In this document: piece after piece, positions 55,548 through 64,000 of the stretch
Position numbering within the stretch: position 1 is the stretch's first letter
Layout: the number at the start of each line of letters is the position of its first letter
Origin: Pseudoalteromonas sp.
GTDB lineage: Bacteria; Pseudomonadota; Gammaproteobacteria; Enterobacterales; Alteromonadaceae
Reading direction: 5' to 3'
Length of the DNA: 64,000 bases
NCBI RefSeq assembly: GCF_018402495.1
Contig: NZ_JAGYIU010000002.1
Span: forward strand, 710,984 to 774,983
Program-made: the position numbers and the translations under genes
Notes under the pieces: generated by a model
Seen by the model: only the letters and a program-made list of their open reading frames with translations
What the model was told of the DNA's origin: nothing
Databases searched by the model: none

Positions 55548-56900
55548 ATGAAAATGAAATTATCACTCATCAGTGCTGCTATTTTATCTACTAGCTTATT
55601 ATTAAGTCCAAGCGCTTCGTTTGCAAAGTTACCCGTTGCTGTTAATGGCCAACAATTACCAACACTTGCGCCTATGTTGGAAAAAATCACACCTGGGGTA
55701 GTAAGTATTCAGGTTTCAGGTTCTAAAGAGGTGCGCCGACGCGGTGACCCATTGGACTTCTTTTTTGGTAATCCTCAACCTCGCAATCAAAAGCGTCAGT
55801 TTAGTGGTTTAGGCTCAGGGGTTATTATCGATGCCGATAAAGGGTATGTCGTTACTAATAACCATGTAGTACAAGACGCTGAAAAAATGATCGTAACCCT
55901 TGAAGATGGTCGCGAGTATGAGGCAACAAAAATCGGTAGCGATAAAGAGTCTGATATTGCCCTTTTGCAAATAGACGCCGAGGAATTAACCGCGGTTAAA
56001 CTCGCCAATTCAGATAACTTACGTGTTGGTGATTTTGCTGTCGCTATTGGTAATCCCTTTGGTTTAAGCCATACCGTGACTTCAGGTATTGTTAGTGCAT
56101 TAGGGCGTAGCGGTTTAAATATTGAAGGCTATGAAGACTTTATTCAAACCGATGCCGCTATTAACCAAGGTAACTCGGGAGGGGCTTTAGTTAATTTAAA
56201 CGGTGAACTGATTGGTATTAATACCGCTATTTTAGGTGCATCAGGCGGTAATGTAGGGATTGGCTTTGCTATTCCGTCAAATATGATGAAAAACTTGGTT
56301 GATCAAATTGTAGAGCACGGTGAAGTACGTCGTGGTTCGCTAGGTATTTCAGGTCGCCCTCTTGATGCCGGCCTTGCTAAGGCGCAGCAGCTTGATGTTA
56401 AACAGGGTGCCTATGTTATGCAGGTAATGGATGACACCGCAGCTAGCAAAGCGGGCATTAAAGCAGGCGATGTAATTATTAGTATTAACGGTAGTGAAAT
56501 TAGTGGCTTCCATGAGCTTCGCAGTAAAATTGCTACCTTAGGTGAGGGCCGCGAAGTAAAACTAGGGATTTACCGTGATGGTAAAGTTAAAATCTTAAAG
56601 GTTACCCTAGATGGTGCATCGGGCATTACTGCTGCTGGTGAAGAATTACACCCAGCATTTCAAGGTGCGACACTTGAAAACGTGAAGAAAAATAATATAA
56701 AAGGGATTGAGGTGACCTCTGTCGATCCGCGTTCACCATCGGCACGGGTCGGTCTTGAAGAGGGTGATGTGATAGTACAGGTTAATCGCCAACGAGTAGA
56801 AAACATTCGTGATATGAATAAAATTATCGAAAATATTCAAGGTAATATCGTGTTAGGTGTAAAACGAGGACGCGAATCTATTTTTGTATTAATTCAGTAA
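55548..56900 (+). CDS. degQ: Periplasmic serine protease DegQ (Do family)
   Basis: 450 residues. Signal peptide ending PSASFA, protease triad His in TNNHVVQDA, Asp in SDIALLQID, Ser in QGNSGGALVNL, and two PDZ domains (residues about 260-350 and 370-445). Degrades misfolded periplasmic proteins. Length and two PDZ domains point to DegQ/DegP; the shorter loop and neighbour degS favour DegQ. Confidence 0.93.
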   Translation: MKMKLSLISAAILSTSLLLSPSASFAKLPVAVNGQQLPTLAPMLEKITPGVVSIQVSGSKEVRRRGDPLDFFFGNPQPRNQKRQFSGLGSGVIIDADKGYVVTNNHVVQDAEKMIVTLEDGREYEATKIGSDKESDIALLQIDAEELTAVKLANSDNLRVGDFAVAIGNPFGLSHTVTSGIVSALGRSGLNIEGYEDFIQTDAAINQGNSGGALVNLNGELIGINTAILGASGGNVGIGFAIPSNMMKNLVDQIVEHGEVRRGSLGISGRPLDAGLAKAQQLDVKQGAYVMQVMDDTAASKAGIKAGDVIISINGSEISGFHELRSKIATLGEGREVKLGIYRDGKVKILKVTLDGASGITAAGEELHPAFQGATLENVKKNNIKGIEVTSVDPRSPSARVGLEEGDVIVQVNRQRVENIRDMNKIIENIQGNIVLGVKRGRESIFVLIQ

Positions 56901-56924
56901 TAAACGTAATAAACCTAATAAAAG

Positions 56925-56957
56925 TAACAGCGGTACTTGCCGCTGTTATTTTTTTTG
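56925..56957 (+). terminator. Terminator of degQ
   Basis: TAACAGCGG/CCGCTGTTA stem followed by eight T. Confidence 0.88.
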
Positions 56958-56997
56958 TGCCATCATAAAGGGATTGCTCACTAACAATAAGAATACC

Positions 56998-58080
56998 GTG
57001 CTTAAACTTCTAAAATTTGTTTTTCCTCCTCTACTTGCCGGTCTGGGCATTGCTTTTTTAGTGGTTTTTTTCAGCCCTAACATGCGCACTGCATTATTAC
57101 CTAATGTGCCGCTACCTAGTGCAATGACTGCCAGCCATTTGAGTTTTGCTGATGCGGTTAAACGCGCAGCGCCATCAGTTGTGACTATTTTTTCAGAAAG
57201 TATTTCTAAAGAGCCGCGTTACAAACGCCAAAATACAGTGCAAGAGCTCGGATCTGGGGTGATCATGTCATCTGATGGTTATATTTTGACTAATTACCAT
57301 GTCATTAATAATGCCGACCAAATTCTGGTTATTTTGACCGACGGCAGACGATTCTTTGATGTGCAACTCATTGGCTTTGATACCATTACCGATTTAGCGT
57401 TATTAAAAATTAACGCAAACCATTTACCTGTTATTCCAATAAACGATGACTACACAACAAGTGTTGGCGACTTAGTGCTGGCGATTGGTAACCCTCTTAA
57501 TTTAGGGCAAACCATTACCCAAGGGATCATTAGCGCCACCGGTAAGCAAAAAATTACCGACAGCCCCTACAACAACTTATTACAAATGGATGCAGCTATT
57601 AACGTAGGTAACTCAGGGGGAGCGCTGGTAAATTCTAATGGCGACTTAGTGGGGATCACCTCTGCCCAATTTAAAACGCGAGAAAACTTAAATATACAAG
57701 GGATCTTTTTTGCTGTGCCTTACACATTAGTAAAAGAGGTGATGGGTAAACTTATTCGCCATGGTCGTGTAGTACGTGGCTATTTGGGCTTTGAAGGCAC
57801 TGCAGTAGACAGTACTGGTAAAGAGGTTAACGATAGTTTAACGCCTGTGGCAGGGCTGCGTATTACTAATATAGACCCTTTAGGCCCTGCTTGGCAGGCT
57901 GGCATACAAGAGCAAGATATTGTGATTAAAATTGCTGGGCTTTCGGTGGCTAATCCACAAAATGTATTGAAAAAAATAGGCAGTACCGAACCGGGGAAAG
58001 AAATTGAGTTTGAGCTCTACCGTAACGGTGAAATACAAAAAATAATGGTGGAAGTAGCGGAGCTTGAAACTAAGAAATAA
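56998..58080 (+). CDS. degS: Inner-membrane serine protease DegS
   Basis: About 360 residues. N-terminal membrane anchor (FPPLLAGLGIAFLVVFF), His in TNYHVINNA, Asp in TDLALLKI, Ser in VGNSGGALVNS and a single C-terminal PDZ. Cuts RseA when the PDZ binds unassembled porin tails, starting the sigma-E response. Start uncertain: GTG at 56998 gives a normal short N-terminus; a TTG at 56974 sits immediately after AAAGGGA with no spacing. Confidence 0.93.
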   Translation: MLKLLKFVFPPLLAGLGIAFLVVFFSPNMRTALLPNVPLPSAMTASHLSFADAVKRAAPSVVTIFSESISKEPRYKRQNTVQELGSGVIMSSDGYILTNYHVINNADQILVILTDGRRFFDVQLIGFDTITDLALLKINANHLPVIPINDDYTTSVGDLVLAIGNPLNLGQTITQGIISATGKQKITDSPYNNLLQMDAAINVGNSGGALVNSNGDLVGITSAQFKTRENLNIQGIFFAVPYTLVKEVMGKLIRHGRVVRGYLGFEGTAVDSTGKEVNDSLTPVAGLRITNIDPLGPAWQAGIQEQDIVIKIAGLSVANPQNVLKKIGSTEPGKEIEFELYRNGEIQKIMVEVAELETKK

Positions 58081-58119
58081 AGCGCTTATACCAATACATA
58101 ATGAAGTGAATTGACATTA

Positions 58120-58158
58120 GACATAAAAAACGCGATATATCATCGCGTTTTTTATGTC
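58120..58158. terminator. Bidirectional terminator between degS and murA
   Basis: Long perfect inverted repeat, arms GACATAAAAAACGCGAT and ATCGCGTTTTTTATGTC, five-base loop. Works for both converging genes. Confidence 0.9.
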
Positions 58159-58166
58159 TTAAATGA

Positions 58167-59426
<1,260 letters not shown>

Positions 59427-59440
59427 TTAAGGGGCCTTAT

Positions 59441-59698
59441 TTATTGCGGTAAAATGAATTTTTGCTCACGTTTCCACTCTGTTGGAGTAAATGCGCGGAT
59501 AGAAACAGCATGAATAGTACCGTCTGAAATAGTGTTCATTAACGGGCCATATACAAGTTGTTGCTTTTTAACCCGACTTAATCCGTCAAAGCATTCACCC
59601 ACCGCGATGACTTCATAATGACTGCCATTGGCTTTTACATGTACTTCAGCTAATTGAAGTTCGTCGCGTAATAATGTTTCGACTTGACTCGTTTCCAT
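59441..59698 (-). CDS. ibaG: BolA-family protein IbaG
   Basis: 85 residues. BolA fold with [46 protein letters not shown]; the helix-turn signature and the VYxPL motif are clear. IbaG relates to acid stress and glutaredoxin/Fe-S trafficking. ATG at 59698 (GAGAG upstream) rather than an overlapping GTG. Sits between mlaB and murA as usual. Confidence 0.94.
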   Translation of the reverse strand: METSQVETLLRDELQLAEVHVKANGSHYEVIAVGECFDGLSRVKKQQLVYGPLMNTISDGTIHAVSIRAFTPTEWKREQKFILPQ

Positions 59699-59703
59699 AA
59701 CTC

Positions 59704-59997
59704 TCACTCAAATAGGGTTGTAACCTGACCCAACTGCATAAGATTTTGCAGTTGTTCAGGCGGGTTTTGCAATTCAAGGCGAATGCCTTGCTGCTTAAAT
59801 TCTGTAAAAGAGTGAATTAACCAAGCTAAGCCGGCTGTGTCAACCCTTGTGACCTCACTTAGGTCAAAATAAAGGGTTTTATGCTCAGTTTGTCGCTTGG
59901 TATTCAGAAGCCGTTCATTGCCAATTGAATTATGAGTCAATTCACCAGTGACTCGTAAATGCTGATCATCGACTTGGCTAATTGCCAATTTAGTCAT
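59704..59997 (-). CDS. mlaB: STAS-domain lipid transport subunit MlaB
   Basis: 97 residues, STAS fold: [21 protein letters not shown] with the conserved Ser/Thr region (DTAGLA). Stabilises the MlaF ATPase in the MlaFEDB complex. Overlaps mlaC by eight bases. Confidence 0.93.
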   Translation of the reverse strand: MTKLAISQVDDQHLRVTGELTHNSIGNERLLNTKRQTEHKTLYFDLSEVTRVDTAGLAWLIHSFTEFKQQGIRLELQNPPEQLQNLMQLGQVTTLFE

Positions 59998-60670
59998 TTA
60001 TTTCACTGCCTCTGAACTGAACTGGTAACTGACTTTTTTGCTCTAATAGGTCGCTAACACGGTTAATACCTTGTTGGCGTAAAATACCTTGGAGTTCGCT
60101 TTGTTTTGCATCAAGTAAACTAATACCCTCAGCAATCATATCGTAAGCGCGCCATTCGCCGCTTCTGTCTTCACGTACTTTAAAATCAATTTTAATATCA
60201 GGTTTGCCAGGCTCAACAATTTTAGTTTTTACTACCACCACATCTTTACCTTTAAATGGTTGCTCGGCAGCAAACTCAACATGTTGATTAGTATATTGAG
60301 TAAATACACCGGCATAAGTGGCAACAAGGTATTCTCTAAACGCGCCAATAAAGCGCTGAATATCTTTTATCGCTTGTGCCTTTTCTGCTTTATCAGTAAT
60401 GGCGCGTACTTTTGAAACCTCGCCCCCTAATACGCGAAGTGCGGCATATTTATAATCAATGTACGGCATTAACTCTTCTTCAACGATTACGCGTAAGTGC
60501 TCTTTGTTGGTAGTAATTAATGATTGGTCTTGGGTGATACGCTCAAATGTATTATCTGCGACCTGACGCACCATTTTATTGGGATCAACTAATTTCACTT
60601 CGTCGGCGTATACACTTTGCACTAATGTTGCACTTATCAATGCGATACTTGCTAAAAATGTTTTCAACAT
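59990..60670 (-). CDS. mlaC: Periplasmic phospholipid-binding protein MlaC
   Basis: 226 residues. Signal peptide ends VYADEV. Family pattern LVDPNKMVRQVADNTFERI, VEEELMPYIDYKYAALRVLG, VRAITDKAEKAQAIKDIQRFIGAFREYLVATYAGVF. Shuttles phospholipid between the outer-membrane MlaA complex and MlaFEDB. Five bases after mlaD. Confidence 0.95.
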   Translation of the reverse strand: MLKTFLASIALISATLVQSVYADEVKLVDPNKMVRQVADNTFERITQDQSLITTNKEHLRVIVEEELMPYIDYKYAALRVLGGEVSKVRAITDKAEKAQAIKDIQRFIGAFREYLVATYAGVFTQYTNQHVEFAAEQPFKGKDVVVVKTKIVEPGKPDIKIDFKVREDRSGEWRAYDMIAEGISLLDAKQSELQGILRQQGINRVSDLLEQKSQLPVQFRGSEIND

Positions 60671-60675
60671 AATAA

Positions 60676-61224
60676 CTACTCACTACCTTGGTTGAATAAA
60701 AACTGGCCTATTAATTCTTCAAGCACTAAAGCCGACTTAGTGTCCGTAATTGAATCACCGTTTGCTAATGCTTTACTTTGCACCCCAAATAAGTCGTCGA
60801 TCGCTTGATCTGCTTCGGTATTCTCTACATCATTACCTAGGCAACGTTGCTCCGCTGAGCCAGATGCAATAACGGGATTAATTCCTAGATATTGCTCACC
60901 TAAAATACCCGAGGTTAAAATAGAGATTGAGCTGGTATCTGAGAAACGACATAAATATTGCGCATCAATACTCATATTAACCACAGGTAAAAACTCTTGT
61001 GGATGCACATAAATTGACTCTACACGGCCAATAACAACGCCACCGACCTTGATAGGCGCACGCGTTTTTAACGACCCTATATTTTCAAACTTGGCGTTTA
61101 ATGTGTAGGTTTCACCTGAGCCGCTAATACCCGAATTAGCCACTTTGAGCGCCAGCATTGAAAATGCCAAAATGCCCAGTGCTACAAAAAAACCAACTAA
61201 AATTTCTAATTTCCGTGAATTCAT
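60676..61224 (-). CDS. mlaD: MCE-domain lipid transport subunit MlaD
   Basis: 182 residues. N-terminal anchor (EILVGFFVALGILAFSMLALKVA) and one MCE domain: YTLNAKFENIGSLKTRAPIKVGGVVIGRVESI, then LTSGILGEQYLGINP. Forms the hexameric periplasmic ring of MlaFEDB. Confidence 0.95.
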   Translation of the reverse strand: MNSRKLEILVGFFVALGILAFSMLALKVANSGISGSGETYTLNAKFENIGSLKTRAPIKVGGVVIGRVESIYVHPQEFLPVVNMSIDAQYLCRFSDTSSISILTSGILGEQYLGINPVIASGSAEQRCLGNDVENTEADQAIDDLFGVQSKALANGDSITDTKSALVLEELIGQFLFNQGSE

Positions 61225-61238
61225 TATTTAATACCCTA

Positions 61239-62018
61239 TTAGCTGGTAAACATTACCGCTGTCAAAATAAAGTCAAAACCTAATACCGCCAGTGATGAGT
61301 GTACCACTGTTTCTGTTGTTGCCTTGCTGATCCCCTCTGATGTAGGAACGCAGTCATACCCTTTGTAAAGCGCAATCCAGGTGACAACAATCGCAAATAC
61401 GATACTTTTAATTAAACCGTTTAATATATCTTTATCAAACGATACTTGAGATTGCATAATTGACCAGAAACTTCCGGTGTCAACCCCTAGCCAGTCAACC
61501 CCAACTAAGTGAGCACCAATAATGGCTACGGCTGAAAAAATAAGTGCCAACAACGGCATACTGATCAAACCGGCCCAAAAACGCGGCGCTATAATTCGCC
61601 GAAGCGGGTCGATAGCCATCATTTCAAGTGACGACAACTGCTCGGTGGCTTTCATTAAGCCAATTTCTGCCGTCAGTGCACTGCCTGCCCTACCTGCAAA
61701 TAATAATGCAGTTACTACAGGCCCAAGCTCACGTAATAAACTAAGTGCCACTAAAGGCCCTAGGCTGTCTTCAGCGCCATAATCAACCAATACGGTATAG
61801 CCTTGCAGAGCTAATACCATGCCAATAAACAACCCTGAAACAACAATGATCAATAATGACTGTGAGCCAACCATATATAATTGGCGCACCAGTAACGGCG
61901 TACCTTTTTTAAAATTGGGTACATGCCACAGCGCACTGACAAGCATGTGGGTTGAGCGCCCTAATGCAGCAAAACGCCCCAGCGTTTTATGGCCTATTTT
62001 TTGTAGTAAATCCAACAT
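61239..62018 (-). CDS. mlaE: Lipid transport permease MlaE
   Basis: 259 residues. MlaE/Ttg2B permease pattern: [57 protein letters not shown], then [25 protein letters not shown]. Five or so membrane segments. Start overlaps the mlaF stop (TAATG). Confidence 0.96.
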   Translation of the reverse strand: MLDLLQKIGHKTLGRFAALGRSTHMLVSALWHVPNFKKGTPLLVRQLYMVGSQSLLIIVVSGLFIGMVLALQGYTVLVDYGAEDSLGPLVALSLLRELGPVVTALLFAGRAGSALTAEIGLMKATEQLSSLEMMAIDPLRRIIAPRFWAGLISMPLLALIFSAVAIIGAHLVGVDWLGVDTGSFWSIMQSQVSFDKDILNGLIKSIVFAIVVTWIALYKGYDCVPTSEGISKATTETVVHSSLAVLGFDFILTAVMFTS

Positions 62019-62833
62019 TACTGCTGCTCTCCTAACAGTTCATCTGCATAGGTTTGTGCTGGATAATGAAATGGCACTGGACCATCTGATAACCCTTTTA
62101 AAAATTGCTGAACAAGGGGTGATTGGTGTTCACGCATTTGCTCAGGTGTGCCACTACCAATAACGCCTTGATCAGCAATAATAATAACGTGATCAGCAAT
62201 ACTCATTACTTCCGTTACATCGTGTGTGACAATTAAAGAAGATAAGCCAAGTACTTCGTTTAAAGATTTGATCAGCTTAACCAGCACCCCCATTGATATA
62301 GGGTCTTGCCCCGCAAATGGTTCATCATACATGATAAGCTCAGGATCGAGCGCAATAGCACGCGCAAGCGCAGCACGACGTGCCATACCGCCAGATAACT
62401 CTGAAGGCATTAAATCTTTAGCACCGCGTAGGCCAACGGCTTGAAGCTTCATTAATACCACTAAACGAATTAAATCTTCACTTAGTTGCGTGTGCTCACG
62501 TATAGGAAACGCGATATTGTCGTATACCGACATATCGGTGAATAACGCGCCGCTTTGAAATAACATACTCATACGGGTGCGGGCTGCATAGAGTTCTTTA
62601 CGTGACATAGCGACAATGCTGTCGTTTTTAAATAAAATATCACCGGAGTCTGGTTTAAGCTGACCGCCGATTAAACGCAGCATAGTGGTTTTGCCAATTC
62701 CGCTTGGCCCCATAATGGCAGTAATTTTACCTTCGGGTACATCAAAGCTCATATTTTTATATATGACCCTATCACCTCTAGAAAAGGTAACGTCCTTTAC
62801 TTGTACTATTGATTGCGACAAGTCGCTCTCCAT
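62018..62833 (-). CDS. mlaF: Lipid transport ATP-binding protein MlaF
   Basis: 271 residues, ABC ATPase. Walker [13 protein letters not shown], signature [18 protein letters not shown], Walker [17 protein letters not shown], switch His in VTHDV. Powers the Mla system that maintains outer-membrane lipid asymmetry. First gene of the leftward operon; divergent from yrbG across about 250 bases, in which I see no clear promoter. Confidence 0.97.
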   Translation of the reverse strand: MESDLSQSIVQVKDVTFSRGDRVIYKNMSFDVPEGKITAIMGPSGIGKTTMLRLIGGQLKPDSGDILFKNDSIVAMSRKELYAARTRMSMLFQSGALFTDMSVYDNIAFPIREHTQLSEDLIRLVVLMKLQAVGLRGAKDLMPSELSGGMARRAALARAIALDPELIMYDEPFAGQDPISMGVLVKLIKSLNEVLGLSSLIVTHDVTEVMSIADHVIIIADQGVIGSGTPEQMREHQSPLVQQFLKGLSDGPVPFHYPAQTYADELLGEQQ

Positions 62834-63085
62834 AACAATATTCTCTCGTATTTCTATTTTAAGGGTTTTTTAGTCAAGATGGAAAAAACAATTCGTAAGA
62901 TTTTGTAATATTTTGGTAAAAACGCTCATAAGGTTGATTCAAATAACCTTAACCTTGGCTTAAATTTTCCCACAAAATCACTCAAGTTTCTCACTTAATA
63001 CCTACATCACTCTTTTATTTATACTTTTAAAGAGGCTTTTGTTACTATTCGCGCTATCTGAATTTACTCTAACTGGCTTATCATA

Positions 63086-64000
63086 ATGATTACCTCGTTT
63101 GTCATTTTAGTTCTTGGTTTTGCAGCTCTCGTATGGAGCGCAGACAGGTTTGTTTATGGTGCAGCCGCACTGGCTAAAAACTTTGGCGTGCCAACGCTAA
63201 TTGTAGGTTTAACCGTGGTAGCTATGGGCTCTTCTGCGCCTGAAATGATGGTATCGGCCTCAGCCGCCTTGGCTAATAAAACCGATACGGCCGTGGGTAA
63301 TGCAGTTGGTTCAAATATCACTAACATCTTACTGGTGCTAGGCGTTACAGCTCTTTTAAGGCCGTTATCAGTATCTTCAAGTACGTTAAAACGTGAAATA
63401 CCATTAGTACTGCTGGTCTCTATTGCAACTTGGTATATTTTTTCAGATAACTATTTTTCATTTTTTGAAGGTGCAGCCTTACTATTTGGTTTTGTGGTTT
63501 TTATTGGTGGGCTTATTTTTATTTCGCTGCGAGCTAAAAATCAAAACGATCCATTTGTGAGCGAAGCCTGTGACGAAGTACCTGACAACGTACCAACCAA
63601 AAAAGCTATTTTTTGGCTGGTAGTGGGTATGATTTTACTGCCGGTTAGTTCACACTTTTTAGTCGGCTCAGCCGTTGATATTGCAAAACATTTTGGCCTA
63701 AGTGACTTGGTGATTGGTTTAACTATCATAGCCATAGGCACCAGCTTACCTGAACTTGCAGCTTCTATTGCGGGTGTACTTAAAAATGAAGATGACTTAG
63801 CACTGGGTAATATTGTTGGTTCAAATATTTTTAATATTTTAGCGGTTCTCCCGCTGGCAGGTTTAATTAATCCTTCAGTTATTGATGCTTCGGTAGCTAG
63901 CCGCGATGTCATTATTATGATTGGCGCAACCTTGGCACTCATTGCGATGTCATTGAACTTTAGAGGGCAAAGACGTATCAATAGACTAGAAGGTGGCTTG
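63086..64000 (+). CDS. yrbG: Calcium/sodium antiporter YrbG, 3' end cut by window
   Basis: 305 codons to the window edge without a stop. Two inverted alpha repeats of the CaCA exchanger family: MGSSAPEMMVSASAAL with GNAVGSNITNILLVLG (first half) and IGTSLPELAASIAG with GNIVGSNIFNILAVLP (second half). About ten membrane segments. The ATG at 63086 gives the usual N-terminus. Divergent partner of mla, as in E. coli. Probably only a short tail is missing. Confidence 0.93.
   Translation, partial: MITSFVILVLGFAALVWSADRFVYGAAALAKNFGVPTLIVGLTVVAMGSSAPEMMVSASAALANKTDTAVGNAVGSNITNILLVLGVTALLRPLSVSSSTLKREIPLVLLVSIATWYIFSDNYFSFFEGAALLFGFVVFIGGLIFISLRAKNQNDPFVSEACDEVPDNVPTKKAIFWLVVGMILLPVSSHFLVGSAVDIAKHFGLSDLVIGLTIIAIGTSLPELAASIAGVLKNEDDLALGNIVGSNIFNILAVLPLAGLINPSVIDASVASRDVIIMIGATLALIAMSLNFRGQRRINRLEGGL

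Noticed and set aside
63541..63981. 146-codon leftward frame
   Set aside because: Antisense to the clear YrbG exchanger coding sequence, with no family resemblance.

Overview
The window looks like a piece of the main chromosome of a marine, A+T-rich gammaproteobacterium, most likely Pseudoalteromonas or a close relative. This is inferred from gene content and gene order (an iscR-iscSUA-hscBA-fdx operon beside trmJ, mlaFEDCB-ibaG-murA, degQ-degS beside zapE/zapG, and rfaH next to a Wzy-type capsule locus), not from a database match. Most of it is core genome. About a tenth is non-coding repeat islands, and those hold the most unusual biology.

Region by region: (1) 1-1470, a repeat island with a small four-helix-bundle gene. 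(2) 1.5-27 kb, a surface polysaccharide locus read entirely leftwards. It runs wza-wzb-wzc, wzx, a CapA-like protein, an asparagine-synthase-like protein, wzy, a broken ISAs1 transposase, two glycosyltransferases, the UDP-L-FucNAc genes (fnlA/fnlB/fnlC type), wbuB, wbuC, wecA and ugd, then a YjbH-type outer membrane protein and a lipoprotein. (3) 27-31 kb, a repeat array with a GxxExxY gene, then rfaH, a DUF481 protein and mscS. (4) 31.3-32.7 kb, tRNA-His and a REP-associated tyrosine transposase (RAYT) inside a REP cluster. (5) 32.7-38.7 kb, an EAL-type signalling protein, an Aer-like chemoreceptor and a succinate-semialdehyde dehydrogenase. (6) 39.7-46 kb, the Isc iron-sulfur operon with three IscR-like sites, then trmJ. 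(7) 46.8-54.9 kb, rsmJ, prlC, gor, a yefM-yoeB toxin-antitoxin pair, an IS1111-group element inserted in a REP, and zapE. (8) 55-64 kb, zapG, degQ, degS, murA, ibaG, mlaBCDEF and the start of yrbG.

The repeat islands contain four interleaved sequence types. The first is heptanucleotide arrays, some perfect (AGAAGTT, TAGGTTC, GGTCAGC, GAGGTTC, CCCGTTG) and some degenerate but still in strict 7-base register; in six genes the array begins exactly at the stop codon. The second is REP hairpins with a 5' GTAG foot and covarying stems, clustered round the RAYT gene. The third and fourth are two related palindromic families, one built on CTCTGTG/CACAGAG (family A) and one on CACAAAGAG/CTCTTAA (family B). 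Three small genes (four-helix bundle, GxxExxY, RAYT) each sit inside one repeat class.

The strongest single find is the IS1111-group element at 52301-53662. It split a REP at a CT dinucleotide, and its long non-coding end carries a 12-base copy of its right junction and shorter copies of its left junction, as expected for the guide segments of a bridge/seek RNA.
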